A stretch of 64,000 nucleotides of DNA from the NCBI GenBank assembly GCA_021234155.1, contig JAJEKV010000013.1:10960075-11024074 (forward strand). Direction: 5' to 3'. Positions 33,060 to 46,199 of the stretch are shown here, piece after piece. The position numbers and the translations under genes are program-made. Source of the stretch: Isoetes taiwanensis (Eukaryota; Streptophyta; Lycopodiopsida; Isoetales; Isoetaceae). The notes under the pieces were generated by a model that was not told where the DNA came from, did not search any database, and saw only the letters and a program-made list of their open reading frames with translations. Within the stretch, counting starts at the first letter, position 1; every line of letters begins with the position of its first letter.

Positions 33060-35560
33060 ATTGGTTTTTTTTTTTATAAACTTTACTTTTTGGTTTTTCT
33101 TCGGCTATGGCGGGGCTCCAAAGCTTCGGCGATGGCGCTCTCCAGACCTTTTGTCGAGTACTCCTTAACATCGTCCAAACAACCAACCGAAAATCCCTTT
33201 GGCCTTCCTCCGACTTCTCTAAGTTATAGAACATGCATTTTCGTGGTGTACAGAGGGCTTCAAAGAAGTTCAAAAAGAAAGGTCAGTTTTTTACTATCTT
33301 TACTTCGTTTCGTATTTCCATGCTCTGTTAGCTCTATTGTTCTTGCTTCACCACGGGCATTTAAAAGAGGCATTCAATAGCAGGTGATGCAAGTCTCTTA
33401 TTTAATGCAGATGGCTTTCAGGAACATGCAAGTAGACCATTTTGCATTTGGAAATTATCAACAATGGATTGGGTTGCCTTGTCTGGAACAGTACATAGTG
33501 CGTAGCTGATTTGTCCTGGGTATATTATGGTGGCTATCCTAGAGTGAGCAATTCGGAATTTGAAGCTTGGGTATGGCTATGATGAGCAATGCAGGAGGAA
33601 AAGCCTGGGTATGTCTAAATACTTCTTTTTGTCTTGTGCTAATTTTACTTACAATAGATATGCAATTGTAGAAGTTGCTTCAAAGGATCGCCCGTGACAA
33701 AAGATGCAGGAGCACCACCAAAATCAACAGCCTGTCTCAATAGATTGCTTGGTAGTAAAGGACCATCCATTCTAATTATGGCAAAAAATCAGAGCTGCAG
33801 AGTGAAGGTGAGGAAAACATATGATGCCAACTCAATGTATGTGAATGCCCACAGTTTTCTTGTATGTGAAAGCCCACAGTTTTCTATTTGCAAAGTAGGT
33901 AATGTGGATAGCTAAACGTGCACATGAGCTTACTTCCTCTGAAATAAAGACGTGGATAGCAGTAGGTAATGTGGATAGCAGTTTTCATTATGAAGCTTTC
34001 AATTGCTAGCTGTTAATCATTCTAAACACTAACTTTTCTTCCTTTATCTCTTCTTTGTTTGCTTGACTTACTCAGTGGTAAGCACCAAATCCCTTTACGG
34101 AACAACGCTGTGGAATGGTTGCTTGCAGCGCATGCTTGTGTGTCTAAGCGTCATGCAAATGGGGACACTGCTCTTCATTGGACTGCTAGAAATGGATGTC
34201 AAAATGTTATCCATAGTCTTATAATAGCAAATGCAGATGTCTGTGCTGTCAATAACAGGAAAGAATTAGCTGTTAGCTTGTGATAAGGTCACCCTGTTGT
34301 CACTGCAATCTGCACAGCTATGAAATTGTTAGGACCACGCCGTAGATCCTCTACGAGGCCTTTATTTGATACTTTAGCATTTCACAAGAATAAGGCTAGT
34401 TTGCTTCATCATGGAGCAGCTTATGGAAATATAGAATTTATGGTCCTGCTTCCACCTGTAGAATTTATGGTTCTACAAGTTTTAGATCTTTCAAATAACC
34501 ATTTAACAGGGGCAATTCCTAGCGTCCAGGCTTGCACCCCATCCCTTTAGGAATATCTAACTTTCTTATCTTTATTATGTGCCTCTAATGATTTGGTTAT
34601 TTTTCTAAACCGCCACAGTTTATGCATATCCAGGCTATTCTATTATGTGCAAAGTTGTGGATTGCAGCATCCATCGGATTCTATTATTATGCTGATACGG
34701 CATCCATCGGACCCAATGCTACTAATCTAATTTGGTGTGGACTGTGAGCCTGTCGTGCATCAAAGATAGACTTAACCATTGTGATGGCCTCTTAGAACTT
34801 AGAACATTCTATCCAATTGATTGGAGACACATTTCAAGTTCCTAATAAATTGCAAACAAGTTGCTACGTAACAAAGGGTTGCACTATGGAGCAGAATCGG
34901 ACAGACGAATCAGGAACACAATACAATTTCATCCACATGTATGAATGTGCAAGTAGCTGAAAAGATTATTGTCCCTCATCAACACTGTTCCTGAAGGTCT
35001 CAATATTGCAGTAAAAAATGGAAAAGTTTGTGCTCCAACAACACTGTTCCTGAAGGTCTCAATATTGCAGTAAAAAATGGAAAAGTTTGTGCTCCAACTC
35101 ATACTGGCTCAACGATTTGTGATGATAGAGGTGCATTTCATGAATGTTGTGTCTTTTATATCATGAATATGCAGTAATCTACTATTTACTTGTGTTGCTT
35201 TATTTATTGCACCATGAAGGGTAAACATTTGCTATTATGTTGTTCTATCTGGCTAGTATGAAGAGTAGTGACAATAGAGATAAAAGGGCAGAAGCTTGAC
35301 AATAGAAATAAAAGGGCAGAGCCTCTGCAACATTATGCAAGGACACATTTTCCATCAATTAAGTACATGGAATATGTTGAGTACATGGAATATGCTGTGA
35401 CTGTTGAAACATACACCTTGTCAAAGGCAAATAATTTTGTGCACAATGTCGATCGTGCGATCGGCTCCTTGTTCCTTGATTTGCTAGCAAGTTGTGCGAT
35501 GTCTACTTTGCTCAAGCTGCACGAGATAGGTTTTATGTTTTCTCTCAGTGTTTTCTAACA
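33060..35560 (+). pseudogene. Mosaic of gene fragments: ankyrin repeats and one LRR
   Basis: Short plus-strand frames contain an ankyrin-like stretch (about 34120-34270, NGDTALHWTARNGCQNVI), a second ankyrin-like piece (about 34400, LLHHGAAYGN) and directly after it a plant leucine-rich repeat (about 34470-34520, LQVLDLSNNHLTGAIPS). No long frame joins them. Ankyrin and LRR pieces side by side are not a usual plant protein layout. This could be a decayed gene or fragments captured by a transposon. A region near 33690-33900 has an open frame without a recognised domain. Confidence 0.45.
34981..35098 (+). repeat. 59-bp tandem duplication in a coding-like fragment
   Basis: Two adjacent copies start at 34981 and 35040. 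One frame reads TVPEGLNIAVKNGKVCAPT, which looks like a protein fragment, but I cannot assign it to a family. Confidence 0.75.
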
Positions 35561-38500
35561 GGATCTATGGTTTTAAAAATGAGAGAGATAAACAAGTACT
35601 TGTGCCATAACGATCTTGAAAAAAGTAACCTTAAACCATCTATTCATATGCATAAGCATCTATGTTTCAATTTCTAGAATTTGAATCAAATAGAAACATC
35701 TTGATTTATAAGCCCATAACCTCTAACAACATGCTACCTAATAACATGCTAATTGACAATTTTGTCACCATCATGCATACTACCTTACTACTTTTGCCAA
35801 TTGTTAAACGAAAACAATCCCATGCTAGATCTAGGTCTAATACAAAGTACCATTAGATGCAACACGTCGAGCCATGGATTCATGACAATGCCAACAACAC
35901 CAATAACAAAAACTCAAATACAAAAAGAAGACCTGAATTACTTAACAAGAACTCAAATACAAAAAGAAGATCTACAATTACTTGATATATATGACCTACA
36001 CAAGATAATAAAAGCCATAAATTAGTCATATATGGCATAATGTTCAAAACATAAAATAATCTTTTGGCCTAACAGTCCTTGAAGCCATGTCATGCCAGAC
36101 AAGTGAGACATAATATTCGACCATACTAGGCATGAGACATAATCTTCAACCTTGCCAAAGCCTTCTGGCGTGCCTTTTGCTAGTTTTTTTTTTTTTTGGC
36201 CACATAGGTCTTTTCACATGAGAGCCTACATTTTCTCTAGCGATAAAAGTACCTAGGGTTTGCAAAATCGTGTGCAATCTTTATGTTCCCTTTTCTCCGA
36301 GGTAATCAACTTCTTTTTGTTTTGAGGTTCTTGGCATATTTACATGCTCTTGAATTTGCAGTGCAGGTGGTCAATGGTTTTGTAATCATGGTTCAATTCA
36401 AGATAAATATCGATTGTAGGTATAGCTATATTGCATTGGCTCTATAACTATTTCATGCAATTATAGTGGGTTCAAATCCCATTATTTGAAATTGTTGATG
36501 TCCCTTGTCTTTATAATTCCATCACAAATGTTTTGGCGTCGTGCAAAAACATATAAATATACGGCCACTTTGCTATGATTTACATATGATTGTGTTATTG
36601 TATTTGTGTAAGAATATGCCAATAATATTTTTAGAACACGTGGTATATTTCTAGTTAGTTTGCATCTCTAGTTATTTTGCACTCCTATCCTATAGTTTTG
36701 GCGTGCACACATGTATGCAATGACACAGTTCATGCATACCATGCATCCATGCAATGTATGCATCTTGAGCCCCTCTTTTACTTAACTTCGTGCACGTGCA
36801 CGACACATGCTTACTTTCTTTTCGTAATCATGGCTCAATTCCATAAGTTCTAATGTTGCCATATCATTATTTTGTTGTGGTATAAATGTGTCTCCATGGC
36901 TCTTTGATAAACATCCATCCATTATAGGTCTGTTCTTGTTGCGTTAGCTCTATAACTATTTCACGCTATTATAGTGGGTTCAACTCCCATTCTTTGAATT
37001 TATTGATGTCCCTCTTCCTTATGATTTCATCACAACTGATTTGTATACCAAATGCTCTTAGGCATTTCTATTGATTTAACAGTGGAATAGAAAGCCACAA
37101 CTAGTGGTGTGGTGTGGTTTGTTTTGTAGCGTTGGTGTTTTTCAAACACATGATCATATATCGATGCTCGATATTCGTTATTATTCTTAATTCGATTCTA
37201 TTATGGGGTTACTTTTGATGATCAATTGCAAGGGTAGGGGACAATGGAGATTTTGGTAATGAAGCATTTGAAGCAGCAGACTTGAACATTTTGTAGAAAC
37301 ATTATAAGTGGTAGCTATTATGAGATGGTTAAAACAGAAACTCCATATAAAGATAAATTTGAACACACACAAAATAAGAAAAAAAAGGAAAAAAAAAAAA
37401 ATCAAGTGCTTATTAGAACCCGAAATTCCAATCAATCCTGTGATGAATGAAAATATCAACATAAAAACTCTTGCATATACAATCCAAGATCGCATCGATC
37501 CGAGACATCGGATCGCCATTCTAGAATGGGACGAGCATGCATGTCTTGCATGCATGCAGGCGGCGCATGCCCGTTTTGGTTGGGACTTCGCTATTTCAGG
37601 CGCGTTTCGGCATCCACGTCTCATCGGCGCTTCCTCTTCTCTCAGCAGTACCTTATTCTCTTTGAACCCTCCCTCCCCCCCTTCTTTGTTTATTGTATTG
37701 TGCACAAGTTTCTGTTTATCATGTTTTTCCACCCGGGTGATGCTTTTTTCACCCGGGGGTGATGCTATTCTCGGTATGTTTGTGTTGTCTCGTTTGTTGT
37801 GTTGGTTGGTAATGTGCGTGCAAAGTTGGCGAGCGGCATCCGTTTCGACTTCTCCATGCGGGGGTTTTGGGGGCGTTTTCTTATGCCTTACGTTTGTCTA
37901 AGCCCCCCGTCAAGGCTTATCACTAGGGTTTTTCCTCGAAAACCGAAGAGGGAGGTTTTTAATCCCTTGATAAGGTTTCGGCGGTACATCAACCACTCAT
38001 CTATTAGCATTGTATTTTTTTTTTGGGGTCCAAGTGATATAATTGGATTTTCCCTTTATTTTTTAGGGGTAGTTCGCGTATAATGCGGCTACCCATCATC
38101 CCTCATTGTAGAAAATCTGGCGAGATGAATGAGAAGCCTATCTATCCGGGCGGTTTGTTGGTTTCTTGCGAGTCCCATTCTAGAATCAGCTGCATATAAT
38201 CAATCTGGAGTTTATATAAAGTCAACTTCAAGGAAGAAATCTAGATTGCAAATAGGCGAAGAGATTTTTCAATCAAGATTTCACAAATGACAACAAGGCA
38301 ACAACATTTGGTGACATAAAGATAAAAACATTGGAGTTCAAAAGAAGAATCTATAAAAAAAATTGAATTAATGAGGGGTTTAGAGACCATGAGATCAGCA
38401 AATACCTTGAGGATAGCTGAATCAACGGTGCCTTCTTTTGATTATTCTCTAAGGCTTGAGGTTGAAGATCCGATTATTGGCTGATTAATGGCTACAGACA

Positions 38501-38600
38501 GATCGGATGGCCAGATAATATTGCCTTTCTAGATTTTGGCCACAAACTAAAAAAACACATCTCTCTTATAAACAACGCAATTGAGGGTTCCTAGATAGAT
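35561..38600. other. Non-coding stretch with repeats
   Basis: No gene is supported. It holds a two-copy tandem repeat around 'actcaaatacaaaaagaaga' (35912-35985), a second copy of dispersed repeat R at 36550-36800, CATGCA-rich DNA near 37535-37560, and a pair of CACCCGGG motifs near 37730-37760. The 181- and 197-codon open frames at 37187-37901 lie opposite each other and show no domain. Confidence 0.4.
36550..36800. repeat. Dispersed repeat R, copy 2
   Basis: It shares 'catatgattgtgtt', a CATGCA-rich middle and 'gagcccctcttttacttaac' with 19070-19290 in the same order. Confidence 0.6.
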
Positions 38601-38609
38601 GGAGAATAC

Positions 38610-38745
38610 AGAGTGAATGAATGAATGAATAAATGAATGCTTTTCATCATCCACAGAGGCCAATTGGCCTATAGAACCCTAATACAATGAGCGCATCAGG
38701 CATATTACTGCCCGGATTTAAAAAAAAAAAAAAAAAAAAAAAGAA
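38610..38745 (-). repeat. Retroposon 3' end plus A-run
   Basis: A GAATGA-type run (38618-38640) is followed by 'gaggccaattggcctat', similar to the segment after the GAATA run at 18735, and by a run of about 22 A at 38719-38740. This is most simply a truncated LINE or SINE on the minus strand. Confidence 0.45.
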
Positions 38746-38962
38746 GGTTCTCGAGGAAAAAACCGTGGCAGCAATAACATTGTTGACAAGTTGCACAAAT
38801 ATACATACATATATACATGATGAAGTAATAACAGAGATCAGATGTCTATGGACCCAATCCAATGGATATGCAAGTGCACTGTTAGTTAGGATCCTCCCTC
38901 CCCTCTCCCCCCCCTCCCAACTTCAAGGGAAAAAACTTTATAATAATATGCCTATTAAGGAA

Positions 38963-39600
38963 TATAGAATAGAATAGAATAGAATAGAATAGAATAGAAA
39001 TTAACGTGCCTTGTGCCCTCAGGCCCCTGGACTTATGTAGCATGGGCGAGCTCCCTGAAAGGGCGCTACTAGCACATCATGCTGACTTATTGTAGCCTTT
39101 TTTGAAGGCTTTCTTTTTCCTATTAATACTAGCACCCCGCTTTACATCGGCGTCGTGGCCATGCGGTGGTGCGTTGTTATCAATCAGCTTTTAACTGACA
39201 ATTTGTGTGGGGTTTATGAATCGCCTCTTGTGCGGTTCATATTACAATCCCGCTTTCCTTATGTACTTCTCTGTGTCTGATCGTCATTCCCTGGATTGCG
39301 TCTGCCATGTCTCGCATTGTTTCTGTCCTTGTCATCAGAATGTGTACTGGTTGTCCCCATCTTATATTTCTGTATTTGTCTCTGATGTCTCCGTATATCG
39401 GGCATTCATTAATCATGTGGTTCTCGTCCTCCACTTTTCCAGTGTCACAGATTCTGCATATCTGGCACTCCTGTTCTATTCCCCTCCACCTATCCTTTTC
39501 AATTCTTAGATCATGACTCCCCATCCTAAATCTTGCCAGGATGTCTCTTCTGGACTTTCCTAGCAAGATATACACATCAAATTGCCTGCCTCTAGTCCTT
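38963..39600 (-). mobile_element. 5'-truncated LINE, C-terminus and 3' end
   Basis: On the minus strand this fragment encodes the last part of a LINE ORF2 (39237-39575) with a C-terminal knuckle (CRICDTGKVEDENHMINEC). It matches the C-terminus encoded at 63448-63831. A shared 3' UTR follows, and the element ends in a GAATA-type tail (38963-38998). It is a dead, 5'-truncated insertion of the same family as the LINE at 51500-64000. Confidence 0.8.
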
Positions 39601-39884
39601 TGCTAAAGCGATTGTGTATATTTCTCTAGCATCTCAAGTACATAAGATGCTAGTGCAACTACTTCAGCTGTCTACAGAAGCGCATGTAGGATTGATGTGG
39701 GGCCAAGAAAGTTGTATATCTCCCTATGATAGCCGTAAACATTGGACAAATTTGAAGCATATATCATTCATCTTTTAGTGCTCTTAGATGATAGCACTCG
39801 CAGATTCTGAACTCCCTTGGTCCATCAACCCACCTCCTTCTCTCAATCATGAATTATGTGCATCTATATGAATAAATAATGCCC

Positions 39885-40018
39885 CGATTATCATTGTGCA
39901 TTGTGCATTGTGCTATCATTATACATCATTTGCCGGGGACTTCATTTCTAGCTAACTGTTGCGATCTTTTTTCACAGTGCATTGTGCTATCATTGTGCAT
40001 TGTGCTATCATTCTACAG
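39885..40018. repeat. Copy of the GTGCATTGTGCTATCATT repeat
   Basis: 'cattgtgctatcatt' occurs several times, together with 'catcatttgccgggga', both also present at 43220-43640. The next repeat (40019 onward) seems to have landed in or beside this one. Confidence 0.55.
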
Positions 40019-40176
40019 CCCCCCGTGTGAATATGCACCCAAACCAAAGGGGGTTTAAAGGGGGATTTTGATTTAAATGTGTCAAATGCAATGGTTTGTG
40101 TTAATAATGTTAATGGTTGTTGTGTGTTAATGGTTTGTGTTAACTAAAAATTTTTTTGGCCCCTTCGGGGCCTTAA
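40019..40176 (+). repeat. Short dispersed element X with a 34-bp C5...G5 end and a GC hairpin
   Basis: It starts CCCCCCGTGTGAATATGC and continues to a G-run, then AT-rich DNA with repeated 'aatggtttgtgtta', and ends near the hairpin GGCCCCTTCGGGGCC (40158-40172). A diverged copy lies in the opposite orientation at 62112-62325. Class unknown. Confidence 0.55.
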
Positions 40177-40179
40177 GGA

Positions 40180-42885
40180 TGGTGTAGGGATGGAAGGGCA
40201 CTAAGAAATCCATAAATGCATGTAACAATTTTAGAAACACTTCTGCATGTAATATGTAATATTGTGCATGTAATATCTGTGCATGTAATATTGTGCATAT
40301 AATATCTGTGCATAGAGATTCCTTAATGCATATGAATCATAATAGAAAATAGTAGTAGAGCTAAAACAAGCCATTACATTCAAGTCCTAATATTAAGTGT
40401 GACATAATTCCATGATAAATAATAGAAAAATGGTAACCCATCTTACAATGTCTTATTATCAAATGCTCAAACTCTTGTCGTTAACATAATAAATATGCAA
40501 CCTAGTCCTATAGCAATTTCTTAGAAAAGCTCTACCAACCAAAGCAACCTCCTTCACAACCAAAGAGAGCAACATGATAATATAAGATAATAACAGGCCC
40601 CTCGTAATATTTGACACATTTTTGTGTATGATATGTTTACATTTCATTTTTCCTCCTGCAACCAAGATAGCTGAAATGTAGAGACTTATACGCAAGAGTA
40701 TTAGACAAAGAAAAAGCAAGGAAAAGCAACATACATGGCTTTACCTTGTTGAACATCTTGAATAAACTCAATTCTATCAAAATTGCACACAATCAATCTC
40801 ATAACTCTAGCTGCGGCCTTATAGGTTCTGAAGGATAATGTATAAGCTTGGGCAACCAGTGGATTATAAAGGTCCGCCGGGTAATAATGAAGAAAGTTCT
40901 AATAAACGATAAGCGTAGAATAAAGAAACATGTAAATGAGCACAATCACAAGTTATGCAGCAAAAGGCTTGGCCACGAAACGAGGCAATAGGGTTCCCAT
41001 CCCCACTTCCAAGAGGAAGCCCATACCCACTTCTGCGTGAGCCCCTACCCAGCCTGCTGAAGGTCAACCAAGTTCTCCACTAAAAGCTATGCATCAACAA
41101 CCTGAAGCTTTGTTTGCATCAACCTGAAGCTTTATCTAAGGCCCAGGCCCAAGCTTTGATAACCATCAAGTTTAAAGTCGTTTGCATCTCCCCGAGCTTT
41201 ATCTAAGGCTCATACAAGAGAAGATGTGCTTACTTGCTGGAGCAAGGAAAGCAAAAATGTGGGATATATTTGATGGGTTTATGCAATGCAAAGTTGATTG
41301 CATTCTTGACTTTGATGGGATGATTAGGTATGAACAAATCTGAAACGTGAGAGCATTTGGAGTCGATTAAAAGTCAGCTGTTCAAAGCCCGATCCATGCA
41401 AACACCGAGAACTAGAGATGATCACTTTGGTAACCAAATGAGGAGCCAAATGAGCCACGTGGAAAGCCACAAATCTGCCATAGCTAGTACCGAAAATAAA
41501 CTGATTTCATTGTCGATTCATTGTGAAGGAGGTACAAAGCAAGCATTGGGCTTGAAATATTTCTGATCTTAGCATTTGGGAGTAGGATTGGCCAAAGAAA
41601 ATGAGGTCCGGAATGTAGAGAGCAAAATCAACGAACAAGGAAAGGGATTTCATTCCACCAGCTCGAGAAGTTCCGTCTCCACCAAAGCCATGGATGATCA
41701 TAAGATTGGGTTTGCTAGAATGGATGCTCTTTTTCCGGAACCCAAAGAATGGATTGTAACTTGCATGTCTTATGATCATCCTTATTCCAATTAAATAGGA
41801 AAATAAAGGTCTTGGACAACGTTTGATTGTAAGCACTGCAATGCCATCAACAACAAAGAAATCATCACATTCCAGCTACAACAAGATATAGAGATATGCT
41901 AAAACCTTTACAAGGCAAGTTTAAAAAGGATCAACATACCAAGGCACATTTTTTCGCCCTTGCAAACTGCCTGCATGCTGCTGTCCGTGTTAAATTCCTG
42001 TGCATGTTAGATTCATGCTTCAATGCTTTTGCAACCATACTCTTTGATGGAGCAAGCAACTAAATCGGCGATTTCCACAATATCAAATCTTTCAGCCATA
42101 GCCTTTATCACTGCAGCACACAATTTCTGGCTACGAAATCCAGAGCAAGCAAACACAGCAATATATGGCATCCTGCCACAGATTTAACGAACAAGCAGAG
42201 AATAATGTATGGAAGTTTGCCACAGAACCAAATTCAGTCTGATATCTTCTGCGGCTTTTGGCTATGCAATCTGGCTGGCACCCAACAGTTCGACCTTCTC
42301 AAATCCGGCAATTGATAGGTGCACATGTGCACGAAGCACCTTTTTGCCTAAATTTCACTTCGGCCCTTTTTAGATTGGTAAGAGCCCAAAATCGACTCAA
42401 AATCGCGGCTTTCTTGAGGGGGCACCACCGATTTTGTTGCTCTATCTGCAACAACTTGGAAGGCAAGAATAGGACCGTGATTTGCACCGGATCCTAGATG
42501 CTGCAAAATTTTCACCCCGTCCAAAACAGGATTTAGTTTAAGCCCACGAGAACCACAACAAATAAACCGGTCCCTTAGAAATGCATTGCATACGGAACAA
42601 CCTCAAGCGTGGATGAATGAAAAACCGCCACGACCCTAGAAAAACCTAGAAAAAAACCTATAATATTAACCTAATATTTGAAACCTAAACCAAAAAAACA
42701 TGCAAACAATAAAAGCGCCACAACCACACGATTTTCCTTCTTCTTTGAAATCAATGGCCAACAAATGGGTGCACTCTAGAAATACCGTTTAGTACGTCCA
42801 CGTGAATACGCCCGTGAAATCATATGAAAACCATGCCAAAAAGCGTATAAAATCACAAAAAAAACCCCCTGTTAAAATGCTACAT
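40180..42885. other. Non-coding stretch
   Basis: No gene is supported. It contains a short array of 'tgtgcatgtaatat' (about 40240-40315) and several short open frames without domains. Confidence 0.4.
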
Positions 42886-42889
42886 ATTT

Positions 42890-43640
42890 GCTATTTAGCT
42901 ATGTCTGGATGTGCCAAATATTGCATTTGGCACTCCATTGCAATTTTGTGACATAGGTTTCTATTGGACCATTTTTTATTTTTGATGTTTATCTTTCTCT
43001 AGATATGGAGTATATTGAGTTGTTGTGCATATTATCTTGGGCGCATTCTAATTTTGTGCTCATCTCAACTAAACCTTCCTTTTGGACTTTCCTCTTAATT
43101 TGTGCTGACATATCTGCCACTTCTACCTCAATCTCCTCCCTTATTCCTCGCACGCATATCTTATTTGGCAAGTTGCAGTTTGGCATCATGTTCTTGAAGT
43201 TCTTGTGTATAGTTTACATTTTTCCAGCATTATCATTATACATCATTTGCATATTTGCTCTTTAGCTGTGTCTGGATGTGCCCAATATTGAGTTTGGCAC
43301 TCCATTGCAATTTGGTGACATGGGTTTCTATTGGACCATTTTTTTATTTTTGATGCTTATCTTTCTCTAGATGTGGCGTATATTGAGTTATTGTGCATGA
43401 GGTATTATCTTGGGCGCATTCTATTTTTGTGTAGGGTGCTAGTCCTACATAATTCTAGTTGTCTTGGGGAATTCATTTCTAGCTGGTTGTTGAGATCTTT
43501 TTTCATTGTACATTGTGCTCTCATTGTGCATTGTGCATTGTGCTATCATTATGCATCATTTGCCGGGGAATTCATTTCTAGCTAGCTGTCGAGCTCTTCT
43601 TTCACCGTGCATTGTGCTATCATTGTGCATTTGCTATCAT
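42890..43640. repeat. Tandem duplication of a segment of about 360 bp
   Basis: Two copies (about 42890-43250 and 43255-43640) share 'ggcactccattgcaattt', 'atctttctctagat' and 'attatcttgggcgcattc' in order. Part of the unit is the same repeat as at 39885. Confidence 0.7.
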
Positions 43641-44323
43641 TAGACATCATCTTTGCTATTTAGCTATATCTGGATGGAGTGCGAATTTTTGGAGGGTTTA
43701 TTTGGGAAGGGTTTAGAGGGTTTTTTAGATTGTCTCTAATAATTTTGTAAATTTTGTCAAAATTATTAGAGACAATAGAGGCTTGGTACAAGGCACTAAA
43801 ATTGCGCCTTAAATTTTTGTCAATTCTGTCTCTATTTTTTTTTTATTTTGTCAATGGTTCTGAGGTATAAAAGATGCACTTCTAGACTATGTTATGTCCA
43901 TACATCATACTGTGTATAAAAGATACTCCATACTATGTTATGTCCATACATCATACTGTCTATACTGCTCTAATAAACATAACTGCTTTAATGTCCATAT
44001 TGTTATTATCATGTCCACAGCATAGGCATAAAAAAGAGAGCATCGCAAAGCAAATCGCTTGAAATAAACAGGGGAAGCCAAAACACTATGAGCAACAATA
44101 ATGTTATGAAAATACAGCCACATGAATTCTTTATTCTTCTTCACACTCATCATCTACAAGTAGACAACGTCTACGTCTCCTATCCACTTGAATTGGGGAT
44201 TCCCGTGTTGACAATAGTGATGCTACCGATTCTGCATATATAGGAAGAATGCTAATACGTAAAAATAGTTAAGTAGCATTGAGATAAATGCTAAAAAATT
44301 ACGAGTAGAAAAGAACAAACATA

Positions 44324-44703
44324 CTATGAAGGTTCTTCATCCTCCTCCGCCACTTCGTCGTCTGAATCCTCGGGATGATCAATGTTCCTTTCATCAAACT
44401 TTTGCGAAGCACTTGCTAAGGCTGAAAGACGAGATGCTTTTACATGTTCCACTAACAGTTTATCATTGTCTAATCCATAGCAGTGACGAGATAAAAGAGC
44501 AGATGCTACCAATGCTAAACCTGTGCCGCTAAGCAGGTCCAATACCAAGCCTTCTCTTGGACTAAAATTCTCAATAATAAACTCCATGAAAGAAATGGAC
44601 TTCTCGGTGGATTTCCTACCAGGGGTAGTAGGACTTGCTATAAGTTTACTGCCTTCCATGAAAAAATGAGCAAGAGATTGCTTGGAGATTGAAAGACGTT
44701 TGT
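44324..44703 (-). CDS. Last exon of an amino-methyltransferase-like gene
   Basis: A splice acceptor (TTTCAG) on the minus strand precedes the exon at 44703, and the frame ends at a TAG at 44324. It encodes SPREGLVLDLLSGTGLALVA, close to motif I (VLDxFxGSGTT) of N4-cytosine/N6-adenine methyltransferases of the group in which the catalytic DPPY-type motif comes first. The expected upstream KP motif is not clear. An acidic tail follows, as in the related frame at 54251-54811. Earlier exons should lie at higher coordinates; I could not find a DPPY-type motif there. It may be a diverged or partial gene. Confidence 0.5.
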
Positions 44704-45295
44704 CTGAAATGGACAAATATTAATAAAACATGAAACCAGATCAAGTAAAACTAAGATAAACATAAGATCAATATACATCAAATAAGATAGCTTATAATAA
44801 GATAGCTTAAAATAAGATAGATAAAATGTCTTCTGAGAGCTCCAACTGTACAGTGACACTTAGGCCACAATTCAAGGCATTTGGTCTGATGTATCAAGCT
44901 AAAAGAAAGCATCCCAATATACACAAGGAAATCCTGAGTCATTAATCAACAGGGTCTTTTAAATGCAGAATATCCAGTACATAGGTAAGTTTAAAAGAAA
45001 ACGAGTAAAGAAGCCTATAAAGAAGTAACATCTCAGCATGATGTCCCACCTAATAATGTTTATCATTACACGGTATACACATGTTATGGATAAACCATGT
45101 CGTCTATGTAAGTGTAAGTCCTGACACTCTATCAAAGTAGTATGGTAGAAAGCAGTATGGCAAAAAGCAGCTTACATAAACAGAGTATGGTATGAAAGGC
45201 TTAAGCAGTATGGTATGAAAGGCTTGAGCAGCTTACATAAACAGAATTTGAGAACATAGACATCAAAACGTGAATGAGAAAGCTTACCTTAATCT

Positions 45296-46000
45296 AAGAG
45301 GTGCGTCGCCGCACTAGGTCCCGGACTTAAAAGTTTGTCTTCTGCCATCAGGTTCTGAGCAGCAAATGTTTTGAAACAGCGATAGATAAACATATTATCT
45401 TCAGTAATCACATTTCAACAGATTCAAGTAATAAATTTCAGTAAAAAACATGGAATACTATGAACTGGGTCTGGGCTGGGTCTGTAATTGGGTCAGATAA
45501 ATTAACATCTGAGCTCTTATAATCTGAGATACAGTCATTACTCAATTATCTACAGCATTAGAACAGACTAAAGATCTGCAGTTTGCCTACCTTCCCAGAG
45601 GAGGTGCGTGGCCGCACTAGGTCTGTAGGGCGATGTGGTCATGCATTCAAACAAAATATTTCTGGAGGATGTGCGCCACCGCACTGGGTCGGATTGAAGC
45701 TGGAGCAAGGATTTAGATATGAATGCACCTGAAAAAAGTCATGGTAAACATCTCAGAAATTGGCCCTCATAAATCACAGACATCTGTTTTTCCAAAACGA
45801 GCTTACCTTACTGGATGGAGTGCGCCGCCGCACTCGGTCAGATTGAAGCAGTAGCAAGGGTTAAGATAACAATGCAGCTGAAAAAAATCATGGAAAACAT
45901 ATCAGAAATCGCCCTTCCTGACTCACAAACATCTGCTTATTCAAATCGAGTTTACCTTGCTGGATAGAGTGCGCCGCCGCACTGGGTCTGTAACTAGGCA
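45296..46000 (-). repeat. Tandem exon-intron cassettes with GTGCG/CGCAC inverted motif
   Basis: Five copies of GTGCGNNNCCGCAC (45301, 45604, 45671, 45820 and 45969), the last three 149 bp apart. On the minus strand each of the best units has an acceptor (TTTTTCAG), about 71 nt of exon-like sequence ending at AAG, and a donor (GTAAGC or GTAAAC). These look like duplicated exons of the gene whose last exon is at 44324, or a duplicated UTR exon. The exon-like parts are not long enough to show a protein domain. Confidence 0.55.
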
Positions 46001-46199
46001 GATGATTTTCCAAGAACAAATGATTTTCAGATAGATCTGATAGCAAAGACCAAGATTTTCGGGTAGAGCTGATAGCAGATGCGAAATAACAGAGGTATTT
46101 TGAAAAAACAGAGGTACAGAGGTATTTTTCGAGGTACAGAGGTATTTTTCGAAAATTAAGTTTCAAAAAAACAATAGAGGTTTCAAAAGCATTAATTCA

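Noticed and set aside
34975-35160. Lectin-like protein from the VPEGLNIAVKNGKVCAPT fragment
   Set aside because: The resemblance is to a few residues only; I could not name a family with confidence.
37187-37901. 181- and 197-codon frames facing each other
   Set aside because: They overlap on opposite strands, show no domain, and contain low-complexity runs (FFFFFLFF, RKKRKKKK) from an A-run.
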